NCBI RefSeq assembly: GCF_963583255.1
Contig: NC_084819.1
Coordinates: forward strand, 11,934,471 to 11,998,470
Reading direction: 5' to 3'
DNA length: 64,000 nt
DNA from: Pyrus communis
Taxonomy: Eukaryota > Streptophyta > Magnoliopsida > Rosales > Rosaceae
A program made the position numbers and the translations under genes. The notes beneath the pieces are model-generated. The model searched no databases, was not told where the DNA came from, and saw only the letters and a list, made by a program, of their open reading frames with translations. Shown here piece after piece: positions 33,422 through 44,805 of the stretch (position 1 is the stretch's first letter; the number at the start of each line of letters is the position of its first letter).

Positions 33422-34940
33422 ATGTCGATTAGGGACCTGCGGAGCTCTACGGTTTCGGTCAATTTGTTCACCTTCTGCGTTTTCCTCAGCTGCTTTCCAG
33501 GTAATTTTTCGTTATTTTCTCGGGGAACAAACAGGATGCGAGGATTCGAATGCGACGCTGTTTCGTGTGAAATTGATTTGCTTTTGCGTATGTAGGATTT
33601 ATATTATCGGCGATCGTGACGCTGGATTCGATCGTGATATACAACACGCATGAATTGATAAAGGCTGTGAAACCGAAGGTGTATTTTCAATGCATAGGGG
33701 GGAACAAGACGAATTTTCCAGACGTGAAGGAGAAGAACGTCAGGTATAATTTCAACGGCGAAGAGTCTTGGCAGGTGAGAAAGATTTTCACTTTCGATTT
33801 CATTTCAGTAATTATATTCGCTCAGTGTTACAGTTTGGAGTATAATATTGTGGGATTGTGATCGTTGAATATGTAAAAATAAAGCGCGGTACTGATTGAC
33901 GGTCTGGCAACGTAACATAGACGATATCTTTCTAGAGAATATTTGTATGTTTGTATCCGGAAGTTGTTTTTTTGGCTGAATAGCTGTTGTTGAGCTAAAT
34001 TTGGCTAGGTGTCTAATGGGATTACAATTGGTTTTCGTGCTTTCAGCCTCTGACAGAGTTTTCGGGTAAGAAGTGCAAGCGATGTGGATTGTATGAGGCG
34101 GATACCTTTAAACCAGATGACAAATTCGATGAGTGGGAGTTGTGTCCTTCTGACTTCAATGCTTCTGATGGGAAATATGTGCGGTTCAAGAACAAGGAAT
34201 TCAACATTACGTTTTGGTGCCCAAAGTGTGTACCTGATATACCTGGTGAGTGAGTCTATGCAATGAACTTTTTTTTTAGCCCATTTGCTTCCTGTATAGT
34301 TTCGTAGTTTTGGACGACAAGGGCTTTTGAGCTTAAACTGGTTAGAATTAAATTCATGCTCATTTCGCTCGTACCTCGTTTGATAGTTTTGGATGATAAA
34401 AGCCTTTGTGCTTAAACTGCCTGCTTAGGCCATTATGTTACCACATAGATACCATTTCTGGCCACAACAAGACCATTAAGTATAAGCCATTTAAATGTAT
34501 GGTTAGCAACCTTCGGTTGATAATCGTAGTTGAATGCACTTGGTAATGTCGGAATTTTCACAACTGGGTTTGTAGTTCAATGAATTTATAACATGTACAA
34601 AGTTTTCGTTTGGGATCTTTTTGGCATGCATGCATTTGTATTTGAATTCAAGCCACTCTGTTCTTAGTGTTCAACTTGTAATTTGAATTCCTTCTACTAT
34701 GTTTTTGTAGCTTCAAGTTCCACCACTGCGCCGGACAAAGAAGAAAAGGAGAAGGGAATGCATGTTGTTCTAATACTTTTAATTGTTGTAGCCGTTTTAG
34801 CAGTGTGTATTGTCGTTGGCTTTGCTGCGTACAAGTACTGGCAAAAGAAGAAGAGAGAGCAAGATCAGGCTCGGTTCCTAAAACTGTTTGAAGACGGGGA
34901 TGATATTGAAGATGAAATGGGGCTTGACCATATAATCTGA
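33422..34940 (+). CDS. Secreted/type I membrane protein with paired CxxC motifs
   Basis: Four exons, 228 residues: 33422-33500, 33596-33774, 34047-34245 and 34711-34940, all with GT-AG introns and consistent phase. Residues about 1-30 are a signal peptide (LFTFCVFLSCFPGFILSAIV). The luminal or extracellular part has two CxxC pairs, C96/C99 (CKRC) and C144/C147 (CPKC), plus C119, suggesting a zinc-ribbon-like or disulphide-bonded fold. It has N-glycosylation sequons at NKT, NAS and NIT. A Ser/Thr/Lys-rich stalk precedes one membrane segment (about 170-194, VVLILLIVVAVLAVCIVVGF). The cytosolic tail of about 34 residues is first basic (KKKREQ), then acidic (EDGDDIEDEMG). It resembles an uncharacterised plant membrane-protein family; I cannot name a function. 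Convergent with the gene at 35158. Confidence 0.88.
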
Positions 34941-35157
34941 TTATAAACAGGTTTATCTTACATAAATTTTGTTGTTGTAAAAAGAAAAGGAGAACAAAGT
35001 TAAAGTTAGAAATATACTGTGCAGCGCTTTACTGTAGTCGAAATTACGAGTTATATGCTTGTGTTGGTCAGATGCACAAATGAGACATACAAAAGTTCCA
35101 TGATCTCAAAGTTCATAGTAATGTTGGAAATCATTGTTCACTACATGTCTTTCGATC
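34941..35157. other. 3' regions of two convergent genes
   Basis: 217 bp between the stop codons of the convergent genes; probably overlapping 3' untranslated sequence. No polyadenylation signal is called. Confidence 0.5.
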
Positions 35158-35715
35158 TTATCGATACAAGCAAGGCCAGTAGCCGAAAAGACTCTCACAA
35201 ACTCCGGTCTCCGGCACGTCATACACATATCTAACCCTAGTAGTTTCTTGCCCAGTGTAGTCCTGAGACTCTGTTTTCCCTCCACATGCAAACCAAAGAT
35301 CATACCAAGGATTGGAAAGATCAGAAGCAGAATGACCTTGTGTGAACTCTTCATGCTCCGGTTGACTTTCATGGTGTTGTTTGCTTTGCCTGGAGTCTTC
35401 GATCTCCTTCAGCTCGGCTCCATCTTCATTGCTGCGATTTCCGTTGGCAACGCCGTAGCCATCTCCCCAACAGTCACCAAACGAGTGTTGATATTCTCTT
35501 AGCCAGTTTCCACAGCCGTAATATGACAGCTCTTCGTCCTCATAGGCCTCCTCAGCAAGCTCATTCCCATTCCAGGGACTGCTTGGAAAATATTCCTCCT
35601 GTGCAGAAACGGGGTTGAGGAAAGGGCAGGGATACCATGTTGCATCTGATGACAGATTTTCGCCGTTGCTGGCAACAACGTAAGTGGTATCATATGGCCA
35701 GAAGTGGTTGTCCAT
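35158..35715 (-). CDS. Unrecognised acidic, aromatic-rich protein (185 aa)
   Basis: A single uninterrupted frame from ATG at 35713-35715 to TAA at 35158-35160. The frame opens slightly further upstream but only with a non-ATG codon, so the ATG giving MDNHFWPYDTTYVV is chosen. The product is acidic, rich in Trp, Tyr, Cys and Gly (NPWYDLWFACGG, FGDCWGDGYG), with a Glu/His/Gln-rich centre (SRQSKQHHESQPEHEEF). It has no signal peptide, membrane segment or domain that I recognise. The intact length, the ordered start and its place in a gene island support a real gene. Function unknown. Confidence 0.7.
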   Translation of the reverse strand: MDNHFWPYDTTYVVASNGENLSSDATWYPCPFLNPVSAQEEYFPSSPWNGNELAEEAYEDEELSYYGCGNWLREYQHSFGDCWGDGYGVANGNRSNEDGAELKEIEDSRQSKQHHESQPEHEEFTQGHSASDLSNPWYDLWFACGGKTESQDYTGQETTRVRYVYDVPETGVCESLFGYWPCLYR

Positions 35716-36381
35716 TAACTCGACGCTCACTCAAATTCAAAGCTCCAACGAAGCTTGAACTTTAAGCACTCTGGAGTTGTGACGATGCAGGAAAGGCTAC
35801 AGCATATTATACTATGCAGGAAAGGTTATCTTTTGATAAAAGAAAAGAAAAGGGAATACAAGCATATCGGATTTTGATGGAGATTCCGTTTTGTTCTTCG
35901 AATTCTATCGACTAATGGCCATAACTTCCTGGAATCGAATCTCTTCTTTTCGTGTGAAAAGAAGCAGAAAAGATGGCCTCAGGCATTGGCCGGCAGAGCA
36001 TCTTTATCCAATGTCTTGTGCGCCGAGGTAAAAAAGTTCACAGCTTCCACTTGCTGAGAAAGAATTTTCTCTGGGTCCAAACAGTCCCATTTGCTTTCAA
36101 AGTGGTTGGCAACTTGGCATAGGATTTTTAAAATTTCCATACAGCAAAAATTCCTGCTGAATCCATCAAACGAAGAAAAGAAAGAAATCGGAATGGCGGA
36201 AATCCGAAATGAAGCATTTCATTTATGGTTTTCAGTCGCACAGAACATCTAAATTCCACCAGAGATGGAATCTGTAACATGAAATTGAGTTACATTCTAA
36301 TTTTCTGAATCCTAAATCACAATGATTAACAACCGAGATCGAAATTATGACAAAGAAACATGGTCAAGGCTTCACAAGCTC
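35716..36381. other. Intergenic region
   Basis: Upstream of the 185-aa gene and downstream of the fasciclin gene (both on the minus strand). Includes purine-rich tracts (about 35840-35860) but no supported gene. Confidence 0.5.
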
Positions 36382-36978
36382 TCAAGGGAGGCTGGTGGTG
36401 TTTTTATCCCCATCAACAAAAATCGGGCGGTGCACACGGCGAATGAACCGGACAATCTGCCCAAACCGCCGGCCTCGGTGCTTTGGCAATGCCGGAGACG
36501 CCACATTCTTGGTTCTCGGCCTCGGAACATCATCTGTCAATGGCGGCATTTGCACCAGCGGCCCTTCAACGCCATGAACAACGCAAGAATCGTCAACGTG
36601 GAGATTCGGGGCAGTGACAAGAACGTCGTTGAACGAGACCCTTCTGCCATCGGTACCGAAAGCAAGCTGTGTGTTGTGAGCAGTGAGGGTGGTGTTGAGC
36701 GGGAGCTTGAGGAGGGCTTTGTAATCCAGGGCCCCGGAGGTGTAGACGTGAGCGCGGAGCATGGTGGGGCTGAGGACCTGGCCTAATAAGGCGTCGTCAG
36801 GTGGCACAAAGCAAGTGACTCTGGCGGCGGCAGTGGCGGTGAGGTTTTGGGAATGGAGAGCGTGGGCGAAGAGTGTGAAGCCGGAAGACGAGAGGGAAGT
36901 GAGCATGGCCTCTGAGCAGACAGCTTCGGTGGCGGGAGTGATTGCTGCCAAGAAGGCTAGGAGGAGTAGAATCAACAT
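36382..36978 (-). CDS. Secreted fasciclin (FAS1) domain protein
   Basis: 198 codons, ATG at 36976-36978, TGA at 36382-36384, single exon. Residues 1-19 are a strong signal peptide (LILLLLAFLAAITPATEA). A single FAS1 domain follows: SSGFTLFAHAL (H1-like start), VTCFVPPDDALLG, LRAHVYTSGALDYKALLKLP, the H2 block (TQLAFGTDGRRVSFNDVLV) and VVHGVEGPL. FAS1 proteins act in cell walls and adhesion. The C-terminal about 50 residues are basic and Arg-rich; no GPI-anchor signal is seen and Pro/Ala-rich arabinogalactan regions are weak. It is therefore closer to the short fasciclin-like proteins than to classical FLAs. The gene looks intact. Confidence 0.88.
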   Translation of the reverse strand: MLILLLLAFLAAITPATEAVCSEAMLTSLSSSGFTLFAHALHSQNLTATAAARVTCFVPPDDALLGQVLSPTMLRAHVYTSGALDYKALLKLPLNTTLTAHNTQLAFGTDGRRVSFNDVLVTAPNLHVDDSCVVHGVEGPLVQMPPLTDDVPRPRTKNVASPALPKHRGRRFGQIVRFIRRVHRPIFVDGDKNTTSLP

Positions 36979-37968
36979 GGCTGGAAATTTGAGAGGGCGA
37001 GAGAGAGGGGAAGGTTTCTTGGACTTGTTGGCAGAGTGGAGGTGGTGGTGGTTATGAATGTGGTTGAAATAACGGTTTTAAGTTTTAACAGACTGGAGGA
37101 CTTGGACAAAGTCTGAGAGCTTTTACTGGTGCCAAAATCATACGTCCACGCAATTCTCTCACGCCCCTCTCACTCTTTGAGAGCTAATCACAAAATCCCC
37201 ACGTGTCTAATGTGAGTAAGGAGGGTGTTTTGGGGCAAATACGGTCTAAGTCTGGTAAAAGTCTTAACGCATTTGACAACGTGGTTTAGGCCAATTGGTC
37301 AAGACAGTGAAAATGAACAATTGGGCAGAACAGTGTTTTCACATGTCTGTACTCGAGTTCAAACTAGTATACTCTACTTGTTCACCTGTGTCTGATTGGG
37401 TGCGATTAGTTCTCCAAGAGGATTGTCCTGAAGCCCATTGTCCGTAATTATAGTAGTTTAGAATAGTGTATTGTCAGCATGGTTTACTCCACTAAAACAG
37501 ATACCAAATGCAACAAATAATATAAATGAACAAATTTCAAAAGGCAAGGTTAATCAAGTTGAGTTCTTTCTGCAGAATCAATTCATTTCAGGATGATTTG
37601 GTACCAAAAAAAAAAATTCACACAAATAAGCACATTCGAATCAGAACTCCTTGTCGCAAGCGACGATCCTAAATAACATAATTTTCAAAAAATCTGCAGG
37701 TGCTGAAAAACTGGCAACCAATTGAGGAACGGTGGAATAAAAAAAATCAAAGATTCCAGTTTACTTGTAACATAATCTTCAATGGTCTTTACACAAACAG
37801 GGAAACTGTGTTAACACGTTCACATTAAATTCTACAAGTATCCCTCTGATATATGGAAAGGATGCTTCAATGAAGAATTGCTCTGGGTGAATTCTTTTCC
37901 CCATTTCTTTTTGCTCAACATAAATATTACTATAACCTATGACGTACTGATTTATTTCTGCATTTCAG
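36979..37968. other. Promoter of the fasciclin gene and intergenic sequence
   Basis: GAGA-rich leader (about 36988-37015) just upstream of the fasciclin ATG, then AT-rich sequence. The last part before 37968 looks like an intron ending in a pyrimidine tract and cag, belonging to the subtilase pseudogene. Confidence 0.5.
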
Positions 37969-38782
<814 letters not shown>

Positions 38783-38956
38783 TATTGGAATAAGTCAATA
38801 TTTAGGAAAAAAGGAATGTAAATATTTTGTAATTATTAGAGTCATGTTTTAAGAAGGATATTGTGTCATTTATTTCGTTTCCTTTTGTAACAAGGATTGT
38901 ATGTACCTTTTATTCAGAATTGTGGAATACAAAAAAGTGAAGCCGTAAAATTCTAT
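38783..38956 (+). repeat. Copia 2 5' LTR
   Basis: Begins ttggaataagtc and ends gtaaaattctat. The first bases differ from the 3' LTR (ta versus tg), so the edge is uncertain by two or three bases. Confidence 0.8.
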
Positions 38957-39588
38957 TTGGCATCAAAGCCAAGCTGCTGTAACCTTAGAAACCGTAAAAC
39001 AATATTTTTTTCTTCCGCTGTTGTGTTCAGTCGATTGGTTTCCTACGCTGTTGTGCAGAAATTGGTCAGGCCGTGTATCTTGGGATTGCAGCACGTTGTC
39101 TACCTGCTGCCGTGAATTTCTTTAGTGCAGCGCAGTACCTTGCTGTTGTTGTGAGGGTTGTGTTGCACAACTTGGTTTCGATCCGAACTCTATATACAAG
39201 TGTGCCGTGTATTATATTTCGTATTGTGCCTCATGGGAATATTGCTCTGCTACTGCAATCTGTTTGCTATCCGTGTGCCCGTCTGCAGCCTTCCCGTGAG
39301 TGGCTGCTGCAATTTTGCCGTGGGTGGGTAATTGCTACATAATTGCAGCCTTTTTTTCTTGTGCCGTGGATAATCCTTGGAAAGGATTGCAGCGTGTAGT
39401 TGTTTGCTGCAACCCCTTTTCCTTTTGCGCAACTTGGTTGCTAGGAGGACAGAAGGAGAAGAACACACAAAAATAAAAAAATAAAAAAAATTAAAAAAGA
39501 AAAGAAGGAAAAAGAAAAGGATGTTGCTTGTTTGTTCTTGCAACTTGTGGTTCCGTAATTAGTAGGGTGTTGTGATTGCCGTGTACCT
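38957..39588 (+). other. Copia 2 leader with deleted gag
   Basis: About 630 bp after the primer site, rich in repeated gctgttgtg and gcagc motifs. No gag motif or zinc knuckle is found; the protease follows directly. Either gag was deleted or this is a non-gag derivative. Confidence 0.6.
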
Positions 39589-39915
39589 ATGATTTTCATT
39601 TTGTGTATTATTAAAATGGCAAATACAAGTTGGATTTTAGATTCCAGTGCAACGGATCATATGACGTATTATGGAACTTTGTTTCAGTCCATGAAAGATT
39701 CTCATAGAAAGTGTGCGGCAACTATCAATGGTACTACTGTTGCTGTTGTTGGAGTGGGAATAATATCTCTTACACCCTATCTTCCGTTACATAATTGTTT
39801 ATTGGTTCCGTCGTTGTCCCATCACTTATTGTCTATACCACAAGTCACTGAACAATTGGATTGTGTTGTAGTAAGGTATCCTTCATTTTGCTTGCTTCAT
39901 TCCCTCCAATTATGA
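39589..39915 (+). pseudogene. Copia 2 protease
   Basis: TSWILDSSATDHMT is the Copia protease active-site block with Ser in place of the usual Gly (Asp-Ser-Ser instead of Asp-Ser-Gly). It is followed by LHNCLLVPSLSHHLLSIPQVTEQLDC. It stops soon after, within the pre-integrase region. Confidence 0.8.
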
Positions 39916-40964
39916 ATAGAAGATCTTCTCCATTTGCACTAGTACACTCTGATGTGTGGGGGCCTTCCCCTATTAGTACTACTTTGGGAATTAGGTGGTT
40001 TGTTACTTTCGTGGATGATTGCACTCGTATGAGGTGGTTGTATATGTTGAAAAATAAAAGTGAGTTTGTGATGTGTTTCGTCTATTTCAACAGATGATTA
40101 AAACTCAGTATTCCATTGATATTAAAGTTTTGCGTTCTGACAATGGTGGAGAGTACATTAATTCTGAGTTATCCAGGTTTCTCCAAGACCGTGGAATTAT
40201 TCACAAACTATATGTCTGTATACTCCGCAACAGAATGGGGTTGCTGAGAGAAAGAATCGTCATATCTTGGAAATTGCTCGTGCCTTGCTTATTGGTGCGT
40301 CCATGCCTTAACATTTTTCGCCTGAAGCCATTACCTATGTCGTGTATGTGATTAACCTTATGCCATTTCGGGTTGTAAAATTTCGTATACCTCTTGAAGT
40401 ATTGACGGAACATGTTCTTGTAGTATCCACTAATACCCTTACTCCTTGTGTGTTTGGATGTGTAGCATATATTCATATTCACAAGATTCATTGTAGCAAA
40501 TTGGATCCATGTGCTCTTTGGTGCGTTTTTGTTGAGTTTGCCTCCCAACAGAAAGGGTATAAGTGTTATCATCTTGAAACTCGACATATGTATACGACTA
40601 TAGATGTTACTTTTTTTGAATCAGAGTATTTTTATTCTTCGATCCCATCACCTTCAGATCACCAGGGAGAGAACACTAGTGGTGATCAAGTTGATCTTGG
40701 GTGGTTAGAGGTACTAGAGGATGTGATATGTAGTTCAGGGGGAGCATGTGTTGACTACAAAGATGAAAATGGGACACTAGTCTCTCGGCAAGAAACTGCC
40801 GAGAATGATATGGGCCTTCAGCTGCTGCATGCCGAGACAAGTGCAGACTTTCGGCAAGGTCCTACTGAGGAAGCTATAACAGTCCAGCAGCCTATTGTAG
40901 AACCAAGGACTTTAGGGGAAGAAGTTCAGTCTGCAGAACCCACATCACCCTCTCTTTCTCGATA
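39861..40964 (+). pseudogene. Copia 2 integrase
   Basis: The core begins at about 39915 (FALVHSDVWGP), with FVTFVDDCTRMRW and IKVLRSDNGGEYINSEL. The third catalytic block lies in another frame at about 40216-40250, so a frameshift occurs near 40210. The C-terminal region follows at 40342-40965 (VINLMPFRVV, CVFGCVAYIHIH, CHLETRHMY-like blocks) with a long acidic linker. Confidence 0.82.
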
Positions 40965-41186
40965 GTGCCACCCAATTTGTCTTCTCTGAATATCCCTGAG
41001 GTAAGTATTACAGATGCTCATGTAACTAATCCAAATAATGATATAAGTACGTATAAGTTGCAGATAAGGCAAAATCGTGGTGTTCCTCCTAACAGGTTTT
41101 CTCCTGAAGCAAAAGTAAAGTATCTAATAGCAAATTGTGTGTCATGCAAGAACCTTGCACTGGAACGCCAAGCCTAGGTAAATAAT

Positions 41187-42114
41187 GTGGAAGCAATCCA
41201 AGCACCAACCCAAGTTGAGGAGGTATTGAAGGATCCTAAATGGGCTGCTGCAATGGATGAAGAAATGATGGCACTACACAAGAATGATACATGGGAGGTA
41301 ACAGAGCTACCTAAAGGCAAGAAACCATTTGGGTGTAGATGGGTATTTACGATCAAGTACAAGGCAAACGGATCGGTAGACAGGTATAAAGCAAGGTTAG
41401 TAGCAAAGGGTTATACTCAAACTTATGGTGTTGATTATCAAGAAACTTTTTCTCCAGTAACGAAGATGAATACAGTCCGAGTTCTGATTTCATTAGCTGC
41501 AAATTTGAATTGGCCACTGAAATAGTTTGATGTGAAAAATGCTTTTCTTCATGGGCACTTGGAAGAAGGGGTATGGGGTATATATGAATTTTCCTCCGAG
41601 GTACAATGCTGGAGGGAAAACCGGAGTATGTAGGTTGCGAAAGTCACTTTACAGACTTAAGCAATCACCTCGTGCATGGTTTGGTAGATTTACTCAAGTT
41701 ATGAGGAGGATTAGGTATTATCAAAGTCACTCGGATCATAAATTATTTGTGAAGCGGAGAAGTGGTAAAGTGACAGCCTTAATTATTTATATGGATGACA
41801 TGATAATAACGGGTGATGATTCTGAAGAGATGATGAAGTTAGAACAAAACCTTGCAGCCGAGTTCGAGATGAAGAATTTAAGAGATTTGAAATATTTTCT
41901 TGGCGTGGAAGTCGCTCAATCATCTAGAGGTATTTTCTTGTCTCAACGTAAATATGTTCTGGATTTATTAAAAGAAATAGGCATGCTGAGATGTAAACTT
42001 GTGGGAACTCCCATTGTTGAGAAACATTATTTGAGGATTTATCCAAATCAGGAGCTAATTGACAGAGATAGATATCAAAGACAAGTGGGGAGGTTGATTT
42101 ATGCACTCACCTAG
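41187..42114 (+). pseudogene. Copia 2 reverse transcriptase
   Basis: It starts VEEVLKDPKWAAAMDEEM, with GCRWVFTIKYKANGSVDRYK and TYGVDYQETFSPVTKMNT. An in-frame TAG at about 41523-41525 and a frameshift near 41560 follow. It continues RLRKSLYRLKQSPRAWF and YMDDMIITGDD (YMDD at about 41790) to VGRLIYALT and a TAG at 42112. Confidence 0.85.
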
Positions 42115-42731
42115 TGTATGCCGTAAGTGTGGTAAGTCAATTTATGCACTCACCTAGTGTTGATCATATGACGGCGGTAATGAGAATCTTGGTATATTTG
42201 AAGTCTGCCCCGGATAAAGGAATTTTTTATGAATGTCATGGACATATGAGGATTGAGGGATTTACTAATGCTGATTGGGCAGGTGATGTGACTGACAGAA
42301 GGTCTACATCTGGGTATTTTACATTTGTTGGAGGTAATTTGGTTACGTGGCGGAGCAAGAAGCAGAATGTGGTATCATGGTCTTCTGTTGAAGCCAAGTA
42401 TAGGGGTATGACACATGGTGTATGTGAGCTTCTTTGGCTATGAAAATTGCTTTGGAGCCTCGGTTTTAAACAGAAGGAGGCAATGAAGTTGTATTGTGAT
42501 AATAAGTCCGCTAAAGAAATTGCTGAGAATCCAGTACAACATGATAGGACTAAGCATGTTGAGGTTGATAGACATTTTATCAAAGAAAAGCTGGAGAAGA
42601 AGATTGTGTCAATACCGTTTATAAACTCAGAGGAACAACTTGCAGATATTCTTACCCATACCTTGTGTAGTAGGAGGTTCGATGACTCGCTTGTCAAGTT
42701 GGGCATGAGTAATATCTATGCTCCAACTTGA
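42114..42731 (+). pseudogene. Copia 2 RNase H
   Basis: FTNADWAGDVTDRRSTSGY, VEAKYRGMTHGVCELLWL and, after a TGA at 42441-42443, LYCDNKSAKEIAENPVQ and RTKHVEVDRHFIKEKL, ending at TGA 42729-42731. A duplicated 21-base piece (about 42097-42117 and 42139-42159) lies at its start. Confidence 0.85.
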
Positions 42732-42738
42732 GGGGGAG

Positions 42739-42913
42739 TGTTGGAATAAGTCAATATTTAGGAAAAAAAGAATGTAAATATTTTGTAATTATTAGAGTCA
42801 TGTTTTAAGAAGGATATTGTGTCCTTTATTTTTGTTTCCTTTTGTAACAAGGATTGTATGTACCTTTTATTCAGAATTGTGGAATACAGAAAAGTTAAGC
42901 CGTAAAATTCTAT
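42739..42913 (+). repeat. Copia 2 3' LTR
   Basis: TGTTGGAATAAGTC... to ...aattctat, followed by the target duplication tgtagc and the rest of the subtilase. Confidence 0.85.
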
Positions 42914-43070
42914 TGTAGCTTGGCCCATGAATAAAACCTACAACTCTAGTGGTGAATTTACATCTGAACATATCAATGCCGTATCGGAACCCGATTATAC
43001 TGGTGAATTTGCTTATGGATCCGAATATATCAATCCAGTACAAGCTGTAAACCCCGAGCTTGTACATGTA
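42914..43070 (+). pseudogene. Subtilase pseudogene, C-terminal exon fragment
   Basis: It begins with the acceptor copy tgtagc, then the frame AWPMNKTYNS, GEFAYGSEYINPVQAVNPELVH. This is the subtilase block that follows the catalytic Ser exon (usually AxPMN ... FAYGSGHxNPxxAxxPGLVY). After about 43066 the family similarity stops where a Copia 3 LTR begins. Confidence 0.8.
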
Positions 43071-44100
43071 GGAGGAAAAGCGATAGAGAAATGTATAAGA
43101 AGGGAAAGGTTTTTAAAACTTGAAAAGACTCTTCTGATTTCTGATTTCTTTTTCACACATCAAACTCATAATAGTACATGGCTTTTATAGCCACTGCAAT
43201 ACATCATCATTTATTTAGCTAATTATAAACTTCTTAATAATTGAAACATCTAAAGAAATCATGATTAACTCTATAAATTCCAAACATCACTACTCTAGAA
43301 CTTCTATCTTCCTGATTTATGACTCTTTCCTTGTACCTTAAATTTGGTTTAATCTTGCAACATTGCCTCCCTTAAACCAAATTTGCTTTTGATTCTAGTC
43401 TTACAACATCTCGCTTGAACACTTGTCCACCAAGTGGTTTTGTGAACACGTCTGCCATCTATTCATCTGTTTTGCAATACTTTAGCTGTATGACTCCCTC
43501 ACTAACAAGCTCCCTTAGGAAATGAAAGTGGAAGCGGATGTGTTTCGTTCTCCCATGTAGAATAGGATCTTTTGAGACTGAAATTGTTGAGCTATTGTCA
43601 CAAAACAAAGTGGTTGAACCCATTTGTTTATGCATCAGACTCTCCAAAATACCAAGTAGCCAAACTGTGTGACATCTTGCAAGAGAGGCAGCTATGTACT
43701 CCGCTTCCGTTGTAGAGAGGGCAACAATCGGTTGCTTCCTCAAACTCCATGAAATCACGCCACTTCCCAGATTAAAGACATAACCTGAAATGCTTTTGTA
43801 ATCATCAATACTTCCAGCTAAATCACTGTCCGTATAGCCAATAAGTTCCACTAGAACATTTGCTTCATAAAAATGACATAATCGATGGTTCCTTTGATGT
43901 ATTGCATAATTGTTTTTGCAGCTTCCCAATGATTTGAATGTGGCTTTTCCATAAACCTGCTCACCAAACTTACTACATACATGATGTCTGGTGTTGTGGC
44001 TGTTAAGTACATCAAATTACCCACTAAACTGTGAAACTTGGTGGAGTCAATAAGTCTCCCTTCACCATCTTTGCTTATAACAGGAGCAAAAACTTCAAAT
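43071..44100 (-). mobile_element. Truncated Copia element (Copia 3): LTR and RT/RNase H end
   Basis: On the minus strand, the 3' end of a Copia polyprotein: RT C-terminus (LIDSTKFHSLVGNLMYL, TTPDIMYVVSLVSRFM, about 43970-44060), then RNase H (GYTDSDLAGSIDDYKSISGY, STTEAEYIAASLARC, FCDNSSTISVSKDPILHGRTKHI at 43459-43929). A TAG at 43456 comes before MADVFTKPLGG. The frame ends near 43372, followed by a polypurine-like gggaggcaa and an LTR (about 43071-43362) containing ctataaaagcc. The 5' part of the element is missing beyond about 44100. Confidence 0.8.
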
Positions 44101-44519
44101 CATTGTGGGCGATGCGTTCTTTGCTTATAACAGGACCAAAAATCTTAGCTATAGACGAAGAGACCGTGATGGATTTTGAGATCCCCCTACTCTTACATGG
44201 TGGGTGATGTAGTCCATGTCCTAAAGCCAGAGAAACATGTATATTTAATCAGCCTATATATTGTTTAACTTATGATTCTCGTATTGTGCACCGCCACTAT
44301 TTGATGTCATATTCCAAATCCATGTGTACAGTTGAGTGAAATAATGGCACGTACTTAGAATTACTATGTAACTATTATAACGTGGAAACTACTGATTGAA
44401 TATATATGGTTATTTTCCTATCAATTAAATATATTTTATCAAATAACGAATTTTGAAATATAAATTCTTGTTTCTGTACAACGAGTTCATACTTATCTTA
44501 TTAATAAAACGAGCAAATT
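44101..44519. other. Intergenic sequence with a short third copy of the duplicated family
   Basis: 44150-44225 resembles 46905-46965 and 49655-49690 (gagaccttgatgga...gatccccctactcttac). The rest is AT-rich without features. Confidence 0.5.
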
Positions 44520-44805
44520 AGGTTAGCCCATATATTGAAAATCATAAGCTCATCTACACCAATTAAATAAACATCACTCTTCAATTGATGCATGACATAA
44601 GCCTCAAGGAGATAGGTCGTCTGCGATGTTAGCCCAGCCTGACCCATTTATGAGCAGCTCAATGGTGCTTTGTCCTGTGCTCATGACGATTCGTATGTTA
44701 AATAGGATGGGATGACTCAAGAAATTAATGGAAACCTAAGTATAAGCTCGACCCACGACCTAGAACACATTAGGCTCATACAAAAAGAGAAAACTAGAAT
44801 ACTAT
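44520..44805. repeat. Segmental duplication copy A, left part
   Basis: Collinear with 48595-48865. The shared blocks include cccatatattgaaaatcat and cagcctgacccatttatgag. It is interrupted at 44805 by a solo LTR and continues at 46087. Confidence 0.8.

Larger units (their letters stand above)
38783..42913 (+). mobile_element. Ty1/Copia retrotransposon (Copia 2), gag missing, degenerate
   Basis: About 4.1 kb with short LTRs (about 38783-38956 and 42739-42913, 174-175 bp, roughly 3-4% different). A degenerate iMet primer site (tggcatcaaagcc) follows the first LTR and the polypurine tract ttgagggggag precedes the second. The flanking sequence tgtagc is duplicated on both sides (about 38777-38782 and 42914-42919). 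Protease, integrase, RT and RNase H are recognisable in order, all with frameshifts or stops; gag has no recognisable trace. The insertion divides the subtilase pseudogene. Confidence 0.88.
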
